Assembly (NCBI GenBank): GCA_017543905.1
Contig: JAFYFC010000020.1
Location: forward strand, 1-64,000
Origin: Clostridia bacterium
GTDB taxonomy: Bacteria; Bacillota; Clostridia; Christensenellales; Aristaeellaceae
Direction: 5' to 3'
Length of the DNA stretch: 64,000 nucleotides
Part shown: in pieces, positions 58,898-64,000 of the stretch
Layout: each line of letters begins with the position of its first letter
How positions within the stretch are numbered: the stretch's first letter is position 1
The notes under the pieces: generated by a model
Told to the model about the DNA's origin: nothing
Seen by the model: only the letters and a program-made list of their open reading frames with translations
The model's database searches: none
Made by a program: the position numbers and the translations under genes

Positions 58898-61350
58898 CAG
58901 TCTGCCTCCACAATCAGATAACCGCGGGCGGGCACCGTATAGCCGTCCGCCGCAGTGTCGCTTGCAAGATAGTTCACATACACCGTGACGCCGTTATCGT
59001 ATTCGACGCGTCTAAGACCCTTCGCGGGTATCGAGTGGCTTACGGTGCGCGCGTCCTTTACCAGCTGCCAAAACGCGTTATACTCCGCATACGCGTATTC
59101 GATTTCGTCCAGCCACTGCTTATACTGCGTCATGAAGTAGTTTTGCGTTTCCATGTCCTCCGTGTGCATGAACACGGTTTCGTCCGCATATGTAAGCGCG
59201 AAACGCGGCGCGCTTTTGCTCTCTATGGCATAGTTCATTTCACGCCACACGCCCGTATACGCGCTTTCGTTCCACGCGCCCGCCGAGCACACGCAGGAGC
59301 CCTCGAGCACCAGCTGTATAAACGGTATCGACTCGTCCTCGACCTTGAAGCCGTTGTCGCTGTCCGGCAGACCGTAAACCGCTTCAGCGTTGAGCAGCGC
59401 GTAATCGCTGGGCGCGTTCATATAAACGTCGCGTCCCTCAGATATCGTGTTTATCGCGGAAACCACCGAAGGCTGCGCGTTGTGCCGGTTGATGTTCGCC
59501 TTGTTCCGGTAATCGCCGATAAGCACGCAGCCTATATCGTCCAGCGCAAGACCGCTTATACCGAGCTTTGCCTTATCGAGCCGCTTGGCGATTTCAGACG
59601 AATACTCCTGCACGTACGCCGGAGAGATATAGAAGCTGTCCACGTATTCGCGTTCGCGGGAAAGTATCGGCTCTGCGTATCTCTGCACGTTCGCGGTGAA
59701 GTTGTCCTGCCTGCGCGCCGCGTCGGAGTTCTTGCTGAAGCCGGAGGTAGAGTACACCTTTTCGAGGTTTGTCACCATATACGTGCCTCCCCCCGCTTCG
59801 ACCGCCGCCTGTGTGAGCGCAGCGAGGCTCTTTTTGCTGCCCGCGGAGCTTTCCAAAGACAAATCCGTAAGCTCCTCGTGCTTTATGCCGCCCTCCCAGT
59901 AGCCCTTGAGCAGCAGCCGCGGGTTTTTGACCCCGGTGTTTCGCAGCGCGGAAAGGATTTCCTTCGCCTGATCGAGCGTGGTCGCGACGGCGGTGGATTC
60001 GTACGGAATTCCCGCGAAGAATTTGGTCTGCCTGACCGCGCCTATAATGTCGGCGAACAGCGGCGCGTCCTCAGGCATTTCCCGCTCGCGCAGGCGCCCT
60101 GCGTTTATAAGATACTCGCGGTATGCGTGAGCCATCGAAGTGTAAGTCGCTTCTTCGCACGTAAGGAACTTGTAACGGATAACTATATCGTCCGTGAATA
60201 TATCGTCCGGATAGCGCGGAGAACGTCCGGATGCTGTGCCAATAACCGACACGAGCTCTATGTCTCTGAGCGTGAAATAAGAGTATACGCGGTTGAACTC
60301 GTCGCTGCGCCCCGATATGTCGGCAGTTATGCTGGCAAGCTCCGCGCCGTTTTCGATGATCGCCAATATCGCGCTGTTTTCCGTTTTAATGCCGTACACC
60401 GGCAGGCGTATGGGATCGGACGGCGCGGAATAGGTATCCACGTTCATAAGCGCGTCGCTGCCGTACACGCGGTCGGCGTACGAGAGCGCCATGGTTTTGC
60501 CATTGTTCAGGTAAATCAGACTGCCGCTGCCGTCCGGCACGAATATGTAGCCCGAATGCTCCGTATCCGCAGACAGAAAATACGGCAGCACGTCTATACG
60601 TGTGACCGGGTTGCCCTTGGTGTATTCTATGCTGCTGCAGGGCACGCTTGCAAGCAGCTCGCTGCCGTCCAGCGTCACCCTGAGCGTCAGGGTTATGCTG
60701 GGGTTTATCTTTTCGATCTCATAGCCGTAAGCGGCGTTGTCCTCCGCCAGATCTTCCTTCGTGTACGTGCTTTTGTCGTAGAACAGCGAATACAGGTTGT
60801 TCAGCTTTACCTTGCCTATGTTTCCGTCGTCAGTGCGTACCCACATGCTGTTTTTGTACACCCTGTAAAACTCGCGGAACGCTTTATCGTCCTTTTCCAG
60901 CCAGTACGGCAAAAGCTTCTCGTAATATTTGTCAAGCGGCACCATCTTGGGCAGATCGTCCACGGATATGGTTTTATCGCCTATCGTATAACGTATCTCC
61001 ACGCCGTTTTCTATATACTCGAGCGTATAGTTCGAATAGGCTACGGACATCGAATAGCTGTCCATGGAGTTCGTCGTGCCGACGTCCTCGTTGACTATAT
61101 AGTATACGCGCAGGTCGCTTTTTTGGTTGTTCTTGGTGGTTTTGTTGCCGTTTTTGCCGTTCATTACGTTGGTTTCCCAGCTTTGCCCGCTCGAAATATC
61201 CGTAACGCGCATAGAGAGGTCGTCGGGATTGATATACAGCTGCAGCTGTCCGTTATCCGCCGCCAGCACGTAACCTCCTTCTTCCTCCGCTATTGCGGCG
61301 CTCAGCGCGAGCAGAAAAATCAGGCTAAGTATACACAGTATCCTTTTCAT
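58897..61350 (-). CDS. Exported DUF5696-type protein, unknown function
   Basis: The 817-residue protein has a signal peptide (MKRILCILSLIFLLALSAAIAEEE). The N-terminal 330 residues are beta-rich (LQLYINPDDLSMRVTDISSGQSWETN, YIFVPDGSGSLIYLNNG). The remainder looks like a TIM-barrel-type domain (RLLLKGYWEGGI, ISGLALDDIGCVLIGDY, FIQLVLEGSCVCSAGAWNES), reminiscent of glycoside hydrolases. I recall DUF5696 proteins beside sugar permeases in Paenibacillus and Clostridia; no activity is known to me. A C-terminal GLRRVEYDNGVTVYVNY looks like a beta-sandwich close. An extracellular glycan-binding or hydrolysing role is inference. Confidence 0.75.
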   Translation of the reverse strand: MKRILCILSLIFLLALSAAIAEEEGGYVLAADNGQLQLYINPDDLSMRVTDISSGQSWETNVMNGKNGNKTTKNNQKSDLRVYYIVNEDVGTTNSMDSYSMSVAYSNYTLEYIENGVEIRYTIGDKTISVDDLPKMVPLDKYYEKLLPYWLEKDDKAFREFYRVYKNSMWVRTDDGNIGKVKLNNLYSLFYDKSTYTKEDLAEDNAAYGYEIEKINPSITLTLRVTLDGSELLASVPCSSIEYTKGNPVTRIDVLPYFLSADTEHSGYIFVPDGSGSLIYLNNGKTMALSYADRVYGSDALMNVDTYSAPSDPIRLPVYGIKTENSAILAIIENGAELASITADISGRSDEFNRVYSYFTLRDIELVSVIGTASGRSPRYPDDIFTDDIVIRYKFLTCEEATYTSMAHAYREYLINAGRLREREMPEDAPLFADIIGAVRQTKFFAGIPYESTAVATTLDQAKEILSALRNTGVKNPRLLLKGYWEGGIKHEELTDLSLESSAGSKKSLAALTQAAVEAGGGTYMVTNLEKVYSTSGFSKNSDAARRQDNFTANVQRYAEPILSREREYVDSFYISPAYVQEYSSEIAKRLDKAKLGISGLALDDIGCVLIGDYRNKANINRHNAQPSVVSAINTISEGRDVYMNAPSDYALLNAEAVYGLPDSDNGFKVEDESIPFIQLVLEGSCVCSAGAWNESAYTGVWREMNYAIESKSAPRFALTYADETVFMHTEDMETQNYFMTQYKQWLDEIEYAYAEYNAFWQLVKDARTVSHSIPAKGLRRVEYDNGVTVYVNYLASDTAADGYTVPARGYLIVEAD

Positions 61351-61361
61351 ACGCGCGCCTC

Positions 61362-62009
61362 CTAAAATTTGAGCCTCAGCTCACGCCACACCGTACGCAG
61401 GAAATCCCATACGTCCGCAACCAGCGAGAAGCCCAGCATCAGTATGAACACGATAACGAGTATCGCAAACACCGTAAGCAGCAGCATACCGACGCCCTGA
61501 AAGAACGAATAATCGTGTATCACGACGAGGCCGATAAACAGATACAGCACGAACATGGCGACGCCTATGCCGTTTATCGCGTTTACTATCGCCATTTCGT
61601 CAAGCAGCAGCACGTTCGACAGTATCAGTCCGATTATGCGCAGCACGCAGAACGGAAACAGCGCGTACATCGTTACCATGAATATCTCATGAAACTTGCC
61701 TTTGCCGTTAAGTAAAGTGGTGACAGACCAGTTGCCTGTAACAAACAAGGCGACCGGAAACGCCGTTACCAGCATGAGATACAGCGTCGAAACCTCGTAG
61801 CGGTCGTTGTAGTTTACAAGGAAGCCCTTGTATACATATTCCAGAACATTAAGCAGACAGCTGAGGAACAGCACGAACACGCAAAAGCCCATACTGCCCA
61901 TATGCTCGGTTTTCATCTCCTCGAACGCCTTGAACGGATGCCCCAGTATCCTTAAGGGGAATTTGCGGCATGCATGATCGACGTTCGACAATACCGTTTT
62001 TAAATTCAC
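61362..62009 (-). CDS. YIP1-family membrane protein
   Basis: A 215-residue protein with five or six spans and the Yip1 pattern: an amphipathic N-terminus with LGHPFKAFEEMKTE, then LNVLEYVYKGFLVNYNDRYEV and NGKGKFHEIFMVTMYALFP. Bacterial YIP1 proteins have no settled role. Overlaps the NHL gene by 4 bp and precedes DUF5696 by 11 nt, in a locus of sugar permeases. Confidence 0.8.
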   Translation of the reverse strand: MNLKTVLSNVDHACRKFPLRILGHPFKAFEEMKTEHMGSMGFCVFVLFLSCLLNVLEYVYKGFLVNYNDRYEVSTLYLMLVTAFPVALFVTGNWSVTTLLNGKGKFHEIFMVTMYALFPFCVLRIIGLILSNVLLLDEMAIVNAINGIGVAMFVLYLFIGLVVIHDYSFFQGVGMLLLTVFAILVIVFILMLGFSLVADVWDFLRTVWRELRLKF

Positions 62010-63463
62010 GCTTTCCGTCTCCTTTGTTTTGAGCGGCGGCCGACGCTTACGAGTATTTTCAAGGCCGCGATAAGCACTATTACTCCTATCGCAACAGGTA
62101 TCAGATACTGCTTGAGGGTCGCGTTTCTCACCTTTTCAAGCGCCTTTGAATAATACTTGCGGTCGTCGCCGAGCTTCAGGTATTCCAGCGCGCCTTCCGC
62201 GTCGCCTTCTCTGAGCATCACCCGTCCTATGCCCGAATACGCCAGAAACAGGTTTTGATTGTAAGCCAGCGCTTCGCGCCAGTAAACCTCCGCCGCCGCA
62301 TAGTCGTATTCGTACTGCGTGCGCACTGCGTTCATAAGCGCGCGCCCGTAATCCGTCACCGCGAACACCTCTATGGATTCGGCAGTCGAGTCGATGACCA
62401 TTATGCGGTCCTCGAGGAAGTCCACGTCCACCGGTCCTCTGAAATAGCCCTCGCGGTTGCCAGGGCCACCCATTATGAACAGCAGCTTGCCGTCCTCGTT
62501 ATAAGCGAACACGCGGCTGCGCGTGGTATCCAGACAGATATATACGCCGAAATCGTTCACGTCCACCGCCACGAATTCGCTTGCCCCGGTCGGCGCGCCG
62601 GTAGAGGTCACCTGATTTATCCACAGATCTCCGCAGGGAAAAACGTCGTCGTCATCCACGCGCAGAATGTTCTCGCCCTTCGCGTTCAGGCGCATTACGG
62701 ATTCCGCCGCGGAGGACGACTGTACGGTCGCGAATATGAAGCCATCCGAATCTATGCACAGGTTTGTAAAGTCGGTAGGCAGCCACAAGGACTGCTTCGA
62801 GCGCTGCGTGCTTGTGGCGACAGAACGCCAGAACAGGTCCCACAGGTTGAACTGTACCTCATTCACGCCGTAGAAGTTGGCGAACGTGCCGTCGGGATTA
62901 AGCTGCACTATGCCCTCGTACATGCCCTTCGCCACTACGAACAGACGCCCCGCGTCGTCCACGACAATCTGTGTCGGACGGTATTTCACGGCGGCGTCGA
63001 CGCCCGTGATGCCCGGCTCGGCCAGTATGCGGATAAGCTCGTTCTCCGCTGAGAAATGCAGAATGCGGCTGCGGTTGGGCTCGCATATGTAATAGTCGCC
63101 GTCGTCTGTTACGAATATACCCTCGTTCGAGTCGAAGCTCGTCTTGCCGCCGTCAAGCCCCGTATAGTCCGCAGATACGTATAATACCTCGAACTCCTCT
63201 GTCATTATGATAAGCTGCGAAGTGCAGGAAATGTATATTTTTCCGTTTTTGGCGCACGCAGAGCGCATCGCCTTGAGGTTATTGATCTCCTCGAAGTCGC
63301 ACGCCATATAGCTCCGCTCGTGTATGTACGCAGGCGGGGCCGGCACGGCCTTGCCGTTTGAGTCGTAGAGATAATTGGACGAGCCCGAATAACCGTCCTG
63401 AGCGTATGCAAGGCAGGAAAGAACAGTCAGTGCCGCGCAAATAACAGCGATTATACGTTTCAT
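62006..63463 (-). CDS. Exported NHL-type beta-propeller with TPR-like segment and C-terminal membrane anchor
   Basis: The 485-residue protein has a signal peptide, then about six propeller-like repeats (e.g. NEGIFVTDDGDYYICEPN, PTQIVVDDAGRLFVVAKG, TNLCIDSDGFIFATVQ, FVAVDVNDFGVYICLD). A helical TPR-like pair follows (YYWREALAYN-like, IGRVMLREGDAEGALEYLKLG, about 390-430) and one span near 450-470 ends in a basic tail (RRSKQRRRKA). So the propeller faces outside. Possible scaffold or sensor for the permeases; the role is unknown. Confidence 0.75.
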   Translation of the reverse strand: MKRIIAVICAALTVLSCLAYAQDGYSGSSNYLYDSNGKAVPAPPAYIHERSYMACDFEEINNLKAMRSACAKNGKIYISCTSQLIIMTEEFEVLYVSADYTGLDGGKTSFDSNEGIFVTDDGDYYICEPNRSRILHFSAENELIRILAEPGITGVDAAVKYRPTQIVVDDAGRLFVVAKGMYEGIVQLNPDGTFANFYGVNEVQFNLWDLFWRSVATSTQRSKQSLWLPTDFTNLCIDSDGFIFATVQSSSAAESVMRLNAKGENILRVDDDDVFPCGDLWINQVTSTGAPTGASEFVAVDVNDFGVYICLDTTRSRVFAYNEDGKLLFIMGGPGNREGYFRGPVDVDFLEDRIMVIDSTAESIEVFAVTDYGRALMNAVRTQYEYDYAAAEVYWREALAYNQNLFLAYSGIGRVMLREGDAEGALEYLKLGDDRKYYSKALEKVRNATLKQYLIPVAIGVIVLIAALKILVSVGRRSKQRRRKA

Positions 63464-63475
63464 CTGACGCCCTCC

Positions 63476-64000
63476 TTATTCTTTTATGCCCGAGGTAGCC
63501 ATGGTTTCCATGACATTCGACTGAGAGATTATAAACGCCGCGAGCGGAACGATGAACATAAACAGCGCGCTGGCTGCCACGACGCCGGTTCTCGCCACGC
63601 CGGAGCCGGAAAGGTTCTGCAGCATCGCCGCGAGAGGCTTTCTGCTCTCGGTATAAATGAAGTTGCCCGCGCTGTTGCCCCAGAGGCTCTGGAAGCATAC
63701 TATGAACAGCGTTATCCACGCAGGCTTGACCGCCGGCATGATTATGCGCCACAGCATGCCGAAATAGCTGGAGCCGTCGATGGAGGCCGCGTCTATAAGC
63801 GCCGTGGGCACCTGCTCCATGAAGTTTTTCATAAGGAACAGTCCCAGCGGGAGGGAAAACGCGGGGAATATGACCGCCCAGTACGTGTCCACCAGATTCA
63901 GCTTGCTCATAATCATGTATGTGGGCACCGCGGTGACCGAGGAGGCGAACATGAGCGAGTAGACTATGATCTTGCTCATGAACGCGGAGCCCGGAAAGCG
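63476..64000 (-). CDS. Sugar ABC importer permease, MalG type (partial, runs off the right edge)
   Basis: The frame stays open to the window edge. It reads RFPGSAFMSKIIVYSLMF at the edge-proximal side, the span-3 region of MalG-type permeases, so the internal ATG at 63979 is not the start. The EAA loop is IDAASIDGSSYFGMLWRIIMP and the tail is ETMATSGIKE. This is a second MalG-type permease in the locus; its partner and binding protein must lie beyond the window. Confidence 0.9.
   Translation of the reverse strand, partial: RFPGSAFMSKIIVYSLMFASSVTAVPTYMIMSKLNLVDTYWAVIFPAFSLPLGLFLMKNFMEQVPTALIDAASIDGSSYFGMLWRIIMPAVKPAWITLFIVCFQSLWGNSAGNFIYTESRKPLAAMLQNLSGSGVARTGVVAASALFMFIVPLAAFIISQSNVMETMATSGIKE

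Noticed and set aside
59035..61365. 776-codon open frame antisense to the DUF5696 gene
   Set aside because: The product is rich in Arg, His, Tyr and Val without domains, and the opposite strand encodes a signal-peptide protein within a tight operon.

Overview
The window looks like a chromosomal segment of a fermentative Bacillota of class Clostridia that degrades plant polysaccharides, plausibly a gut or rumen Christensenellales/Aristaeellaceae-type organism. That placement is inferred from the RNase PH-RdgB fusion, type III glutamine synthetase, a T-box before valS, RecD2, several LplB/LplC-type sugar ABC systems and consensus sigma-A promoters. Base composition looks GC-rich by eye, except for a more AT-rich block at about 358-4500. 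I found no rRNA, tRNA, CRISPR array or insertion sequence.

Layout. 1-357 is a diverged, truncated copy of part of the kinase gene at 4512-5993, joined to the 3' end of an unrelated gene. 857-4465 is an AT-richer module: a secreted protein, divergent from an HTH regulator and a Ser/Thr kinase with a transmembrane segment and leucine-rich repeats. 4512-9182 (minus) is a promoter-preceded operon of a fucose-isomerase-like protein, a split transketolase and an FGGY kinase, a branched- or short-ketose pathway for which apiose is my best guess. 9313-17245 (minus) holds a URO-D-like protein and an overlapping operon of ComF, RecD2, a membrane-anchored sigma-like protein, a small membrane protein and a TetM-like GTPase fused to a YacP/Rae1-like NYN nuclease. 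17472-23930 (plus) is a hemicellulose operon (AEC carrier, GH127, GH10, SGNH esterase, Lgt-like protein). It ends in a hairpin that overlaps a perfect promoter for glutamine synthetase.

23974-43565 is mostly core metabolism: glutamine synthetase III, argGH, a SLOG/YpsA-like protein, a YfcE phosphodiesterase, RNase PH-RdgB, T-box-valS-rsmA, a heterodimeric ABC exporter, a HIT protein, pssA-psd-PAP2, an SGNH hydrolase and a nucleoside hydrolase. 43691-52259 (minus) is a LacI-headed operon with GH29, GH31, a URO-D-like protein and an alpha-glucuronidase-like enzyme. Divergent from it, 52655-56153 (plus) encodes a complete sugar ABC importer without an ATPase. 56280-64000 (minus) carries a GNAT protein and a second uptake locus with two permease pairs (one running off the window) plus DUF5696, YIP1 and NHL-TPR membrane or exported proteins.

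Together the catabolic genes suit growth on xylan, xyloglucan and possibly pectin side chains: secreted xylanase and esterase, ABC import of oligomers, then cytoplasmic debranching by GH127, GH29, GH31 and the glucuronidase-like enzyme, with pentoses entering through the isomerase-kinase-transketolase route.
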